Positions 16,521-25,109 of a DNA stretch of 44,679 bases are shown piece by piece. A program made the translations under genes and the position numbers. Each line of letters begins with the position of its first letter. Within the stretch, counting starts at the first letter, position 1. The notes under the pieces are model-generated. The model was given only the letters and a program-made list of their open reading frames with translations. It had not been told where the DNA came from and did not search any database. This DNA is from an uncultured Thomasclavelia sp. GTDB lineage: Bacteria > Bacillota_I > Bacilli_A > Erysipelotrichales > Coprobacillaceae. The stretch spans positions 1-44,679 of the forward strand of contig CAJUOR010000007.1 in NCBI GenBank assembly GCA_910588165.1, read 5' to 3'.

Positions 16521-17431
16521 AAAAAGTTCTATTCCATTATTACCATAAAGAAGCACTTGAAATTAAGCAGGTTTCTCACAAGGTCTATTTAGTTATCTGT
16601 CAAGATGGTAAATATGCCCTAAAAATATGTGAAGATACAAAGATCGAGTGGGCTTGCCATTATATTCAATCCTTACATTTAGATGTCTTTGTATCTGTTA
16701 TAAGAACCGTTGATAATCATTATTATGCCCCTTGTCGTGAGCGTTACTGTTATTTGATGCCTTGGCTGGATTTTGAAGGAGAGATGGTCGAGGAGCTTGC
16801 TTTGAGAAATTACTTCAAAAGAATTTGCCAACTGCATAATGAAACATTTTATGTTTCTAAAATTCAAGAGGGCTATTTTGCGAAGCAAGTTGAACAATTG
16901 CAACAGACACTTGCATCTAGACAACGGTTTTATGAACAGTTAATGTGTCAAAGTGAACAATGTGACTATAAAGCACCTTGGCATTGGCAAATGATAGATC
17001 TTTATCCTCAAATTGTTCAGTGTTTGGGGTTATGTGAGAACTTGCTGCAACAGTATGCCAATTGTGTTGCGGAAAAGAAAACTTGTCGCTTGTGCTTTAC
17101 TTACAATCGGTATGATTTAAGTCATTATTGTTTTTCTAAGAATTTACTGATTTCACTGGAGGGGTGTTGTTTTAATCGACCTGTAAGCGATATTTACGCC
17201 ATTTATCAGACACTGCAAGACCACTATTTAGATTTTGAAAATGTAGAGTCATTTTATTTAAAACATTTCACCCTTTATGATGATGAAAAACTTTGGTTAT
17301 GCGTTAATCTTTGTCTAATACCGGATTTTGACTGCGAACTTTCACTTTTTGAAATGAGTCATCGCCTTGAACAAATCAAAAGGTATTTGGAGATGTCTAT
17401 GACGATTGTGAAAAGGTTGGAATGTGTTTAA
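16517..17431 (+). CDS. ysxE: YsxE-like spore coat protein, degenerate kinase-like fold, Cys-rich
   Basis: A 304-residue protein in the place of Bacillus ysxE (CotS-family, phosphotransferase-like spore coat protein). The N-terminal lobe VYLVICQDGKYALKI is kinase-like. The usual catalytic HGD-x-N loop is replaced by YNRYDLSHY near 195-203 and no clear DFG-like motif follows, so it is probably catalytically inactive. It has 20 cysteines (about 6.6 percent), far above its neighbours, which fits disulfide cross-linking in a spore coat. The start overlaps the spoVID stop (ATGA). The identification rests on weak sequence resemblance plus strong gene order. Confidence 0.72.
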   Translation: MKKVLFHYYHKEALEIKQVSHKVYLVICQDGKYALKICEDTKIEWACHYIQSLHLDVFVSVIRTVDNHYYAPCRERYCYLMPWLDFEGEMVEELALRNYFKRICQLHNETFYVSKIQEGYFAKQVEQLQQTLASRQRFYEQLMCQSEQCDYKAPWHWQMIDLYPQIVQCLGLCENLLQQYANCVAEKKTCRLCFTYNRYDLSHYCFSKNLLISLEGCCFNRPVSDIYAIYQTLQDHYLDFENVESFYLKHFTLYDDEKLWLCVNLCLIPDFDCELSLFEMSHRLEQIKRYLEMSMTIVKRLECV

Positions 17432-17486
17432 AGGTTACTTCTATCGTAGTTTTTAACCATTGCCAAGAAGATTTGCGAAAATCAAT

Positions 17487-17515
17487 TTGACGAAAGATAA
17501 AATATCTGTTATGAT
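17487..17515 (+). promoter_or_regulatory. Sigma-A promoter of the valine T-box operon
   Basis: TTGACG (17487-17492), 17-base spacer ending in TGT, and TATGAT (17510-17515). The expected transcript start is near 17522, at the beginning of the T-box leader. Confidence 0.82.
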
Positions 17516-17521
17516 GTTGTT

Positions 17522-17733
17522 GCGAAGAACAGAAGGAGTAGTCAATGTTATCAGCGTAGAGAGTTTTCGGCAGGTGGAAGAAAATATGAGATGTTGATGA
17601 AGGTAGTCTGGGAGCTTGTTTTCTGAAATAACAGTAAGTAAACACGTTAAGTTGCGTTAAGACTTTGAGGCATCAATTGATGTGAATTAAGGTGGTACCA
17701 CGTTATATGCGTCCTTAGATGGACGCTTTTTTT
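17522..17733 (+). promoter_or_regulatory. T-box riboswitch, predicted tRNA-Val (GUA specifier)
   Basis: The leader has the T-box sequence AAGGTGGTACCACG (17689-17702), which pairs with the acceptor end of uncharged tRNA, followed by the terminator GCGTCC (17709-17714)/GGACGC (17721-17726) and seven T. Stem I contains GTAGAGAG and a GGTG loop. Aligning its specifier arm with that of the ileS T-box places GTA (valine) at 17603-17605, before GTCTGGGAG. Uncharged tRNA-Val should block the terminator and permit expression of the DUF4375 gene and valS. Confidence 0.92.
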
Positions 17734-17751
17734 ATTTTAGGAGGTAGAGGC

Positions 17752-18354
17752 ATGGTAATGACAATTTTTAAATTTATTCTGATTTGTTTTGTAGCTTATT
17801 TAGCGATTGCAATTTTTTCCGCAAGTCGTGTCTTAAAAAAACGTCAGGCTGAAATGATGGCGGCGTACGAAGAAAAACAAGAAAAGTATGCCCATATTGA
17901 TGAAGAACTTTTTGACAATACACCTGATTCAGAATTAAAAGAAGGTGTCCTGACGCATATTTTTCATAAAGAAGATGAGGATTTTGAGCACTTGAAAGAC
18001 AACTTAACCGAAGGGGAAAAAGTTATCTATACTTTGTATCAGATGCAAATAGCTGTCGATGAAGGACGTGGTTCGGTTTATAATTTCTTCAACAGTCCAA
18101 GCAAAGAATACTTGCCTTTCCTTGTGGATAGCTTTAAGGCGGTCGGCAGTGAAACTCTTGCCGATTTAATGGAGAAAATCGTGGCACTGGTCATCGCTGA
18201 GCAGACAGGCAAGTACAATGAAGAAAATATAGACGAAGATGCACCGACATTCCAAGATTATACTTTCGATTATTTGGATATGGTAGAAAGTGAGCAGTTA
18301 GATGCTAAGCTTGTCAGCTATATGCGTGCACATAAACAAGATTTTATAAATTAA
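17752..18354 (+). CDS. Membrane-anchored DUF4375 (DMP19-like) protein
   Basis: A 200-residue protein with one N-terminal membrane helix (about 5-22), a basic stop-transfer segment (LKKRQ), and a cytoplasmic domain. The region at about 80-145 has the DMP19/DUF4375 pattern: LTEGEKVIYTLYQMQIAVDE, then YNFFNSPSKEYLPFLVDSF and KAVGSETLADLMEK. The function of this domain is unknown. The start at 17752 follows AGGAGG at 17739-17744; an earlier in-frame ATG (17719) lies inside the T-box terminator. It is the first gene under the valine T-box and is followed after 14 bases by valS, so its expression follows valine tRNA charging. Confidence 0.78.
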   Translation: MVMTIFKFILICFVAYLAIAIFSASRVLKKRQAEMMAAYEEKQEKYAHIDEELFDNTPDSELKEGVLTHIFHKEDEDFEHLKDNLTEGEKVIYTLYQMQIAVDEGRGSVYNFFNSPSKEYLPFLVDSFKAVGSETLADLMEKIVALVIAEQTGKYNEENIDEDAPTFQDYTFDYLDMVESEQLDAKLVSYMRAHKQDFIN

Positions 18355-18368
18355 AGGGGGAAATCAAG

Positions 18369-20987
18369 ATGAAAAAGGAATTAGCACCAAAGTATCAACC
18401 TCAAGAAGTTGAAAAAGGTAAATACCAAACTTGGATTGAAAAAAAATATTTTGAAGCAGGAGATCTGTCTAAAAAGCCTTATGCGATTGTGATTCCGCCA
18501 CCTAATGTTACCGGTAAACTTCATTTAGGTCATGCTTGGGATACAACTTTGCAAGATATGATTATTCGTTATAAACGCTTAAAGGGTTTTGATGCATTAT
18601 GGTTACCGGGAATGGACCATGCGGCTATTGCCACCGAAGTTAAGGTTGTTGAAAAATTAAAGAAGCAAGGCATCAATAAACGTGATTTAGGGCGTGAAGG
18701 CTTCCTTGAAAAAGCGTGGGAATGGAAAGATGAGTATGCCCAAAACATCAGACAACAATGGGCGAAATTAGGTTTAGCCCTCGATTATTCAAGAGAGCGT
18801 TTCACTCTTGATGAAGGCTTAAATCAAGCCGTAATGAAAGTTTTTGTGGATTACTATCATCAAGGAATTATTTATCATGGGGAAAAGATTATCAACTGGG
18901 ACCCTGTGCAACAGACAGCTTTATCAAACGAAGAAGTTATCTATAAAGATGATGCCGGTGCATTCTATCATTTAAAATATTTTTTAGAAGATGGCAGCCG
19001 TTATCTTGAAGTAGCGACAACACGTCCTGAAACATTATTTGGTGATACAGCGGTAGCAGTTAATCCTAAAGATGAAAGATATAAAGACTTTATCGGACAA
19101 AACGTTATTTTACCGATAGTAAATAAAGCTATTCCGATTATTGCGGATATTCACGCCGATCCTGAATTCGGAACAGGCGTTGTTAAGATTACACCGGCAC
19201 ATGATCCAAATGACTTTGAAGTCGGCAATCGACATAACTTAGAAAGAGTTGTTGTCATGAACCCTGATGCGACGATGAATGAAAATGCCGGTAAATATGT
19301 CGGTATGACTAGAGAAGCTTGTCGTGAGGCTTTAATCGAAGACTTGAAGGCTGCCGATTTATTAATTAAAATTGAACCGATGGTACATAGTGTTGGGCAT
19401 AGCGAAAGAACCGATGCCGTTGTTGAACCGTACTTGTCAAAACAATGGTTTGTCAAGATGGGTGAATTGGCAAAACAGGTTTTAGAAAATCAAAAGAACC
19501 CTGATACAAAAGTTAATTTTATTCCGGGACGCTTTGAAAAAACATTAAATCAGTGGATGGAAAATTGCTATGATTGGTGTATCTCAAGACAGTTATGGTG
19601 GGGACATCGTATTCCGGCATGGTATAAAGGTGATGAGATTTATGTTGGGTTAGAAGCACCGCAGGGCGAAGGTTGGGTACAAGATGAAGATGTCTTCGAT
19701 ACATGGTTCAGTTCGGCTTTATGGCCGTTCAGTACATTAGGCTGGCCAAATGAAACATCTGATTTAGAACGCTATTATCCAAACGATGTTTTAGTGACAG
19801 CTTATGATATTATCTTCTTCTGGGTAGCTCGTATGGTTTTCCAAGGCGAACAGCTCATGGGAAAACGTCCGTTCAAGGATTGTTTGATTCATGGTTTAAT
19901 CAGAGATGCTAACGGACGCAAGATGTCTAAGTCATTGGGCAACGGTGTAGATCCGATGGAAGTCATCGATCAGTATGGTGCTGATGCTTTGCGTTATTAC
20001 TTAACCACAAACTCAGCTCCGGGACAAGATTTACGTTATATTCCGGAAAAAGTTGAAGCTTCTTGGAATTTCATCAATAAAATTTGGAATGCAAGTCGCT
20101 TTGTGTTAATGAACATTGATGAAGATATGCCATATACAGATAACTTTACAACTGATAATTTAGCGGATCAATGGATTTTAGCTAGACTCAATGAAGTTAT
20201 TAAAGTTGTCGATGAGAATATGGATAAATATGAATTTGTCATTGTAGGAACAGAATTATATAAGTTTATCTGGGACGATTTCTGCTCATGGTATATTGAG
20301 TTAGCTAAAATGACATTAAATCAAGAGGACGAAATTAAGAAAACGGCGACACAACAAACATTGGTTTATGTTTTAAATGCGATTGTGAAAATGTTGCATC
20401 CGTTTATGCCTTTTGTAACTGAAGAAATCTATCAAGCTTTACCGCATATTGAAGAATCTATTTGTATTTCCAGCTATCCGACAATCAAGGAAGATTTCAA
20501 TAGTACCAAAGCTTTAGATATTACAGGCTATATGATTGAAATTGTTCAAGGTTTGCGTGAAATCAGAACTAAATATACGATTAAAAATGCGACTGAAATC
20601 AGCTATCATATCCATTTAGCTAACGATCAGTTGAAAGAATATCAAGCTGATTTAGCCCCATATATTGAAAGATTGTGCCATGCTGTTTGCAGTGGTATGA
20701 ATCATGATACATTGAGCGGTGATATTGCAGTCTTTACACTTCGTAATGGTCATGCGGTTGAGGTTTCTTTAGAGGGCTTAGTTGACATGACAAAAGAAAT
20801 CGAGAAACAGGAAAAAGAAAAAATACGTTTGGCAAAAGAAATCGAACGCTGTGAAAAGATGCTTTCTAATCCAAACTTTGTATCTAAAGCCCCTGAAGCT
20901 AAAATCAATCAGGAAAAAGAAAAGTTACAAAGTTACCAACAGCAGTACGAAACAGTTTGCGAACGTTTAAAAGAATTGAAGAAATAA
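18369..20987 (+). CDS. valS: Valyl-tRNA synthetase
   Basis: A class I synthetase that charges tRNA-Val and edits misactivated threonine. It has 872 residues, normal for Bacillota. PPPNVTGKLHLGHAWD holds the HIGH motif (HLGH, 52-55), KMSKS is at 518-522, and the C-terminal 70 residues form the Lys/Glu-rich coiled-coil arm typical of ValRS. The start follows AAAGGGGGAAATC. The T-box leader two genes' distance upstream gives feedback control by tRNA-Val charging. Confidence 0.98.
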   Translation: MKKELAPKYQPQEVEKGKYQTWIEKKYFEAGDLSKKPYAIVIPPPNVTGKLHLGHAWDTTLQDMIIRYKRLKGFDALWLPGMDHAAIATEVKVVEKLKKQGINKRDLGREGFLEKAWEWKDEYAQNIRQQWAKLGLALDYSRERFTLDEGLNQAVMKVFVDYYHQGIIYHGEKIINWDPVQQTALSNEEVIYKDDAGAFYHLKYFLEDGSRYLEVATTRPETLFGDTAVAVNPKDERYKDFIGQNVILPIVNKAIPIIADIHADPEFGTGVVKITPAHDPNDFEVGNRHNLERVVVMNPDATMNENAGKYVGMTREACREALIEDLKAADLLIKIEPMVHSVGHSERTDAVVEPYLSKQWFVKMGELAKQVLENQKNPDTKVNFIPGRFEKTLNQWMENCYDWCISRQLWWGHRIPAWYKGDEIYVGLEAPQGEGWVQDEDVFDTWFSSALWPFSTLGWPNETSDLERYYPNDVLVTAYDIIFFWVARMVFQGEQLMGKRPFKDCLIHGLIRDANGRKMSKSLGNGVDPMEVIDQYGADALRYYLTTNSAPGQDLRYIPEKVEASWNFINKIWNASRFVLMNIDEDMPYTDNFTTDNLADQWILARLNEVIKVVDENMDKYEFVIVGTELYKFIWDDFCSWYIELAKMTLNQEDEIKKTATQQTLVYVLNAIVKMLHPFMPFVTEEIYQALPHIEESICISSYPTIKEDFNSTKALDITGYMIEIVQGLREIRTKYTIKNATEISYHIHLANDQLKEYQADLAPYIERLCHAVCSGMNHDTLSGDIAVFTLRNGHAVEVSLEGLVDMTKEIEKQEKEKIRLAKEIERCEKMLSNPNFVSKAPEAKINQEKEKLQSYQQQYETVCERLKELKK

Positions 20988-20992
20988 TTGAG

Positions 20993-21027
20993 AGGAAGAT
21001 TGACGTGTTCCAATCTTCCTTTTTTTA
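20993..21027 (+). terminator. Terminator after valS
   Basis: Ten-bp stem AGGAAGATTG (20993-21002) with CAATCTTCCT (21011-21020), eight-base loop, then a T run. Confidence 0.92.
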
Positions 21028-21055
21028 TATTTGTTGATTAAATTTCGATTTTTAT

Positions 21056-21084
21056 TTGTATTTTTTGGAAATTGGTAATACAAT
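21056..21084 (+). promoter_or_regulatory. Probable promoter of the plus-strand MATE gene
   Basis: TTGTAT (21056-21061), 17-base spacer, TACAAT (21079-21084), 24 bases before the start codon. Confidence 0.6.
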
Positions 21085-21108
21085 AATACGCATGGGGGAG
21101 GTCTGAGG

Positions 21109-22470
21109 ATGAATAAAAAAAGTAGAAATATAGATATGTTGAATGGACCGATGTTCACCAAAATTTTATGGTTTGCACTACCATTGGCTTTATCAAGTAT
21201 CTTACAGTTATTGTTTAATGCTGCCGATACGATTGTTGTGGGGCAATTTGCCGGCAGTCAAGCCTTAGCAGCTGTTGGTTCAAATGGGGCTTTGATTAAC
21301 CTGATTGTCAATGTGTTTATGGGGTTATCAATTGGGTCTAATGTTATTGTGGCAAGATATCGTGGACAAGGCGATGAAGTCCAAATCAATAAAGCTGTTC
21401 ATACATCTATTTTGATCAGTTTATTGAGTGGTATTTTATTGGCGTTTATCGGCTTCTTTGTAGCACCTCAATTATTAACGTTAATGGGAACACCCCATGA
21501 TGTGATTGAGTTATCATCATTGTATTTGAAAATTTATTTTATGGGTATGCCGTTTTTGATGTTGTATAACTTTGGGGCAGCCATTTTAAGAGCCGTCGGT
21601 GATACGAAACGCCCGCTTTACTATTTAACGATTGCCGGTGTTGTGAATGTGGGATTGAACTTAGTCTTTGTCATTCTGTTTAAAATGTCAGTAGCCGGTG
21701 TAGCGATTGCGACAGTTATATCCCAAATCATTTCTTCGCTATTAGTCTTATTGAGTTTAATGCATGAAGCAGGGGCTTTGAAATTAGAATTAAAAAAATT
21801 GGCGATTGATAGAAAATCATTGATAGATATGGCAAGAGTTGGCATACCTGCGGGCTTGCAAGGGTGTGTTTTCTCTTTGTCTAATGTTGTTATCCAATCT
21901 TCGATTAACAGTTTCGGTTCAGTTGTTGTGGCGGGCAATTCAGCGGCAGCTAATATTGAAGGTTTCATCTATGTTTCGATGAACTCTTTCCACCAATCTG
22001 CCGTTACATTTAGCTCTCAAAACTTCGGGGCGAAAAAATATGATCGCTGTGATAAAGCTGTTTTAATTAGCGGTTGCTTAGCTGCCGGGATTGGTTCTTT
22101 AATCGGCTTCATCTTTATTTTCTTTGGAGAACAGCTACTAGGTTTATATACGACTGATCCTTTAGTTGTTGAAGCAGGATTATTACGTATGGAGTATTTG
22201 TTTAAATTTCAATGTTTAAACGGACTGATGGATATTATGGTAGGGGGACTAAGAGGCATTGGCTATTCTGTTTTGCCAACAGTTGTTTCTTTAACTGGAG
22301 CTTGTGCTTTCCGTTTGGTTTGGGTGATGACGATTTTCAAAATCTCTCCAACGATTACAACACTTTACCTTGTTTATCCGGTCAGCTGGGGAATTACAGC
22401 AGGTACACATATTATTTGTTATTTATTGGCAAGAAGGAAAATTAGGAAAAACACTTTAAAAGAGGCTTAA
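21109..22470 (+). CDS. MATE family multidrug/toxin efflux transporter
   Basis: A 453-residue inner-membrane protein of the multi-antimicrobial extrusion family, which exports cationic compounds using a sodium or proton gradient. Twelve hydrophobic helices in two homologous halves are visible. The N-terminal half begins LPLALSSILQLLFNAADTIVVGQF, with the family's P-x(n)-Q-x(n)-D-x-V-G pattern and GSNGALINL after it; the second half contains VGIPAGLQGCVFSLSNVVIQ. It starts behind GGGGGAGG and stands alone between two terminators. Substrate unknown. It differs clearly from the minus-strand MATE gene at 25157. Confidence 0.92.
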   Translation: MNKKSRNIDMLNGPMFTKILWFALPLALSSILQLLFNAADTIVVGQFAGSQALAAVGSNGALINLIVNVFMGLSIGSNVIVARYRGQGDEVQINKAVHTSILISLLSGILLAFIGFFVAPQLLTLMGTPHDVIELSSLYLKIYFMGMPFLMLYNFGAAILRAVGDTKRPLYYLTIAGVVNVGLNLVFVILFKMSVAGVAIATVISQIISSLLVLLSLMHEAGALKLELKKLAIDRKSLIDMARVGIPAGLQGCVFSLSNVVIQSSINSFGSVVVAGNSAAANIEGFIYVSMNSFHQSAVTFSSQNFGAKKYDRCDKAVLISGCLAAGIGSLIGFIFIFFGEQLLGLYTTDPLVVEAGLLRMEYLFKFQCLNGLMDIMVGGLRGIGYSVLPTVVSLTGACAFRLVWVMTIFKISPTITTLYLVYPVSWGITAGTHIICYLLARRKIRKNTLKEA

Positions 22471-22484
22471 GATAAGCCTCTTTT
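22458..22484 (+). terminator. Terminator after the plus-strand MATE gene
   Basis: Twelve-bp stem, AAAAGAGGCTTA (22458-22469) with TAAGCCTCTTTT (22473-22484), three-base loop. The TAA stop is part of the stem-loop. Confidence 0.88.
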
Positions 22485-22538
22485 AATAGTCATACACGTG
22501 ATATCAGCACTTGAGCCTATTTGCCTTTTGATATGAAT

Positions 22539-22602
22539 AAAAAAGAGGTCTATAACGGCGATAGATTATGGTTTTAATCTATTGGTTATGACCTCTTTTT
22601 TT
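22539..22602 (-). terminator. Long bipartite hairpin between convergent genes, probable bidirectional terminator
   Basis: A 64-base inverted repeat. The outer stem pairs GAGGTC plus ATAAC (22545-22556) with GTTAT plus GACCTC (22585-22595), flanked by A and T runs on either side. A small internal loop separates it from the inner stem ATAGATTA (22561-22568)/TAATCTAT (22575-22582), which has a TGGTTT loop. It lies exactly at the stop codon of the 82-residue minus-strand gene and would end both that transcript and any read-through from the MATE gene. Confidence 0.75.
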
Positions 22603-22849
22603 ATTTTTGGTTGATGATAAATCTAGCCTTGTCTAAGTCCTTTTTAGCAACATAGATATAATATTCATTACTGTCTTTTGCTAAAGGACTAACCGCATGA
22701 ATAGAGATGATACCATTTTTTGAATTACGAGCCAGATTATCTTTGATTCTAGTGACGTACTCAATTCTTGCTTCTCTTAATTTTTGAGTGACTTGGACAT
22801 ATTTGGCATAATCTAAAGTAACGTAAAGCTCTTTTTTAAATAACATCAT
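22601..22849 (-). CDS. Small hypothetical protein (82 aa)
   Basis: A small soluble protein, MMLFKKELYVTLDYAKYVQV at the start and ending EYYIYVAKKDLDKARFIINQK. The pattern (a beta strand, a helix with K-L-R-E-A, then Y-x-I-Y-V plus K-K-D-L-D-K-A) resembles small ferredoxin-like proteins of the DUF2007 kind, but the match is not secure. The start ATG follows GAGGTGATCG, an almost complete ribosome site; a second ATG is the next codon. It has a good sigma-A promoter of its own and a terminator at its stop, so it is a genuine monocistronic gene of unknown role. Confidence 0.75.
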   Translation of the reverse strand: MMLFKKELYVTLDYAKYVQVTQKLREARIEYVTRIKDNLARNSKNGIISIHAVSPLAKDSNEYYIYVAKKDLDKARFIINQK

Positions 22850-22866
22850 CGATCACCTCTAACTTT

Positions 22867-22895
22867 ATTATAAAAGAATCAAGATTTTAAATCAA
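22867..22895 (-). promoter_or_regulatory. Sigma-A promoter of the 82-aa gene
   Basis: On the minus strand TTGATT (22895-22890), 17-base spacer, and a perfect TATAAT (22872-22867), just upstream of the start at 22849. Confidence 0.82.
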
Positions 22896-22908
22896 TGGCT
22901 AAGAAAGA

Positions 22909-25086
22909 TTAAATCTTATCTTTCAAACCTAGGAGGGCAGCAAACGGGGAATCTTCAATCTGCCGTTTTGCCTCTTGTTTTTGTTTTTGCATATATTTGC
23001 GAACATCATTTTTGCCGGCTGTATTTTTTCTTTCTTCACGTTCTTTCTTAAAAGCCGCCATACCTTGACGATACCCGCATTTTTTACAAATAAACATTTG
23101 CTTGTCATCTTTACCGACAAGCTCTAATTTTTGGTGGCAGTTAGGACATCTGGCATTGGTGATTATAGAAATTTTTTCTTTATAGTGGCATTCACGATTT
23201 GAGCATACAAGCATCTTACCTTTTTTACCATTGACCTCTAAAAGAAAGGCATCGCACTTAGGACATTTTTTGCGTGTTAAATTGTCGTGTTTAAATTTAG
23301 TTTCACTACTATTGATTTCAGTGATAATTTTTTGGGTATAGCTTTTAATCTCCTGAAGGAATTTCTGAGAGTGTAGTTGACCTTTGGCAATTTTGGACAA
23401 TTCCAACTCCCATCGAGCTGTTAATTCAGGGGAACATAGATCTTTAGGGGCTAAATTTAATAATTGTTTACCTTTAGCACTCACATGAATTTCTTGTTGA
23501 TATTTTTCAATTAAGAAAGTATTATACAATTTCTCGATAATATCAGCTCGGGTTGCCACAGTCCCCAAACCTCCGGTTTCTTTGAGGGTTTGATGGAGTT
23601 TTTGATTATGGCTTTGCATAAATGCGACAGGATTTTCCATTGCTGATAGCAAGGTAGCTTCGGTAAAGTAGGCAGGGGCTTTGGTTTTACCTTCTGTCAA
23701 AACTAATTGATCAACGCTTAAAGACTGTCGGGCAGAAATATCAGGGAGTGATTGGATTTCATCGTCTTCATCTAACACATCGTTTTGATAGACTTTTTTC
23801 CAACCCAAATCCAGCTGAATTCTTCCCTTAGCTATAAATGACTCATTTTGAATAGCCGCATATAACGTCATATCCTCATATTGATAGGCAGGTAGTAAAA
23901 CGGCTAAAAATCTTTTTAATACTAAGTGATATATTTTTTTCTCTCTTTCACTGAAGGTTTCAGGATAAGCCGGTTGTTCTGTCGGAATAATCGCATGATG
24001 GTCGCTGACTTTAGCGTTGTTGACAAAGTGGGCTTGTTTTTTTAGTGGGGCTTTTAATAATAAGGTAATGATATCATCATAATCACCGATTAAACTTGCT
24101 TGTAAACGTTCTTTTAATGTTGGCACAATATCATCTGTCAAATAGCGTGAATCGGTTCTAGGGTAGGTGAGTACTTTGTGATTTTCATATAAGCTTTGCA
24201 TAATATTTAAAGTTTCTTTAGCCGAATAACCGTAAAGGCGATTGGCATCTCTTTGAAGCTCGGTTAAATCGTAAAGCAAAGGTGCATAGCTCTTCTTGAT
24301 TTTTCTTTGTACTTCCTTGACCTTTAACGGTTGATTTTCGAGGGTTTGTTTTAAAGATTGAATTTCTGCCTGATTAAAGCTGGAAGTTTCGTTTTTGGCA
24401 TTGCGCCAAGTCCATTTGATGTGGTTAGTCACGGCTTGTAGACCGTAGAAAGATTGCGGTTTGAATTGTTTGATTTGCTCTTCGCGAAAAGCAATCATGG
24501 CTAGTGTTGGGGTTTGGACACGCCCACAAGATAATTGGGCATTGTGTTTACAAGTTAAGGCTCTAGTCGCATTGATTCCTACTAGCCAATCTGCTTCGCT
24601 TCTTGCAACGGCACTATGAAATAACGATTCATAGGCTTTAGCGTCTTTGAGATGAGCAAACCCATCTTTAATAGCCTTATCGGTTACCGATGAAATCCAA
24701 AGGCGTTTTAAAGGCTTTTTAATCCCACTTTTCAAAATAATCCAACGAGCCACTAATTCACCTTCACGTCCGGCATCGGTGGCAATGACAATATCTTTAA
24801 CATCGCTTCTTGTCATCTGGGCTTTAACGGCATTGAACTGTTTACTTGTTTGGGGAATAACGACTAATTTCATGCGCCTAGGCAACATCGGTAAATCCTG
24901 CATATCCCAAACTTTATATTTTTTATCGTAAGCCTCCGGATCGGCTAATGTCACTAAATGTCCTAAAGCCCATGTAACGATATATTGATTACCTTCTAAG
25001 GCACCATTTAATTTTTTTGAGCAGTGAAGAACACGGGCAATATCTCTTGCAACCGAAGGCTTTTCTGCTAAGACTAATGTTTTCAT
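22909..25086 (-). CDS. topB: DNA topoisomerase III (type IA)
   Basis: Relaxes and decatenates DNA by single-strand passage. The 725-residue protein has the Toprim domain at the N-terminus (MKTLVLAEKPSVARDIARVL; IATDAGREGELVARWI) and the type IA core with the catalytic tyrosine Y308 in LTYPRTDSRYL. At the C-terminus are two zinc-ribbon modules: CPKCDAF...CSNREC and CPNCHQK...CKKC. The ATG at 25086 follows AGGAG with correct spacing; an in-frame TTG at 25095 is too close to that site. It is a chromosomal TopB-length protein with no plasmid or conjugation genes nearby. Confidence 0.95.
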   Translation of the reverse strand: MKTLVLAEKPSVARDIARVLHCSKKLNGALEGNQYIVTWALGHLVTLADPEAYDKKYKVWDMQDLPMLPRRMKLVVIPQTSKQFNAVKAQMTRSDVKDIVIATDAGREGELVARWIILKSGIKKPLKRLWISSVTDKAIKDGFAHLKDAKAYESLFHSAVARSEADWLVGINATRALTCKHNAQLSCGRVQTPTLAMIAFREEQIKQFKPQSFYGLQAVTNHIKWTWRNAKNETSSFNQAEIQSLKQTLENQPLKVKEVQRKIKKSYAPLLYDLTELQRDANRLYGYSAKETLNIMQSLYENHKVLTYPRTDSRYLTDDIVPTLKERLQASLIGDYDDIITLLLKAPLKKQAHFVNNAKVSDHHAIIPTEQPAYPETFSEREKKIYHLVLKRFLAVLLPAYQYEDMTLYAAIQNESFIAKGRIQLDLGWKKVYQNDVLDEDDEIQSLPDISARQSLSVDQLVLTEGKTKAPAYFTEATLLSAMENPVAFMQSHNQKLHQTLKETGGLGTVATRADIIEKLYNTFLIEKYQQEIHVSAKGKQLLNLAPKDLCSPELTARWELELSKIAKGQLHSQKFLQEIKSYTQKIITEINSSETKFKHDNLTRKKCPKCDAFLLEVNGKKGKMLVCSNRECHYKEKISIITNARCPNCHQKLELVGKDDKQMFICKKCGYRQGMAAFKKEREERKNTAGKNDVRKYMQKQKQEAKRQIEDSPFAALLGLKDKI

Positions 25087-25109
25087 TGTAATCAACTCCT
25101 ATTATTACT

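Noticed and set aside
16517..17431. Functional kinase or choline-kinase-like enzyme
   Set aside because: The catalytic HGD loop is not conserved, and the position next to spoVID points to a YsxE-type coat protein.
19151..19456. A 101-codon minus-strand ORF inside valS
   Set aside because: It is an out-of-frame shadow of a strongly conserved gene, with no ribosome site, promoter or recognisable domain.
21621..21968. A 115-codon minus-strand ORF inside the MATE gene
   Set aside because: Antisense to a well supported MATE coding sequence; composition is that of a complement of hydrophobic codons, and no start signals are present.
22909..25086. topB as a marker of an integrated plasmid or conjugative element
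   Set aside because: No relaxase, conjugation, integrase or att-like repeats flank it; neighbours are ordinary chromosomal genes and both sides are separate transcription units.
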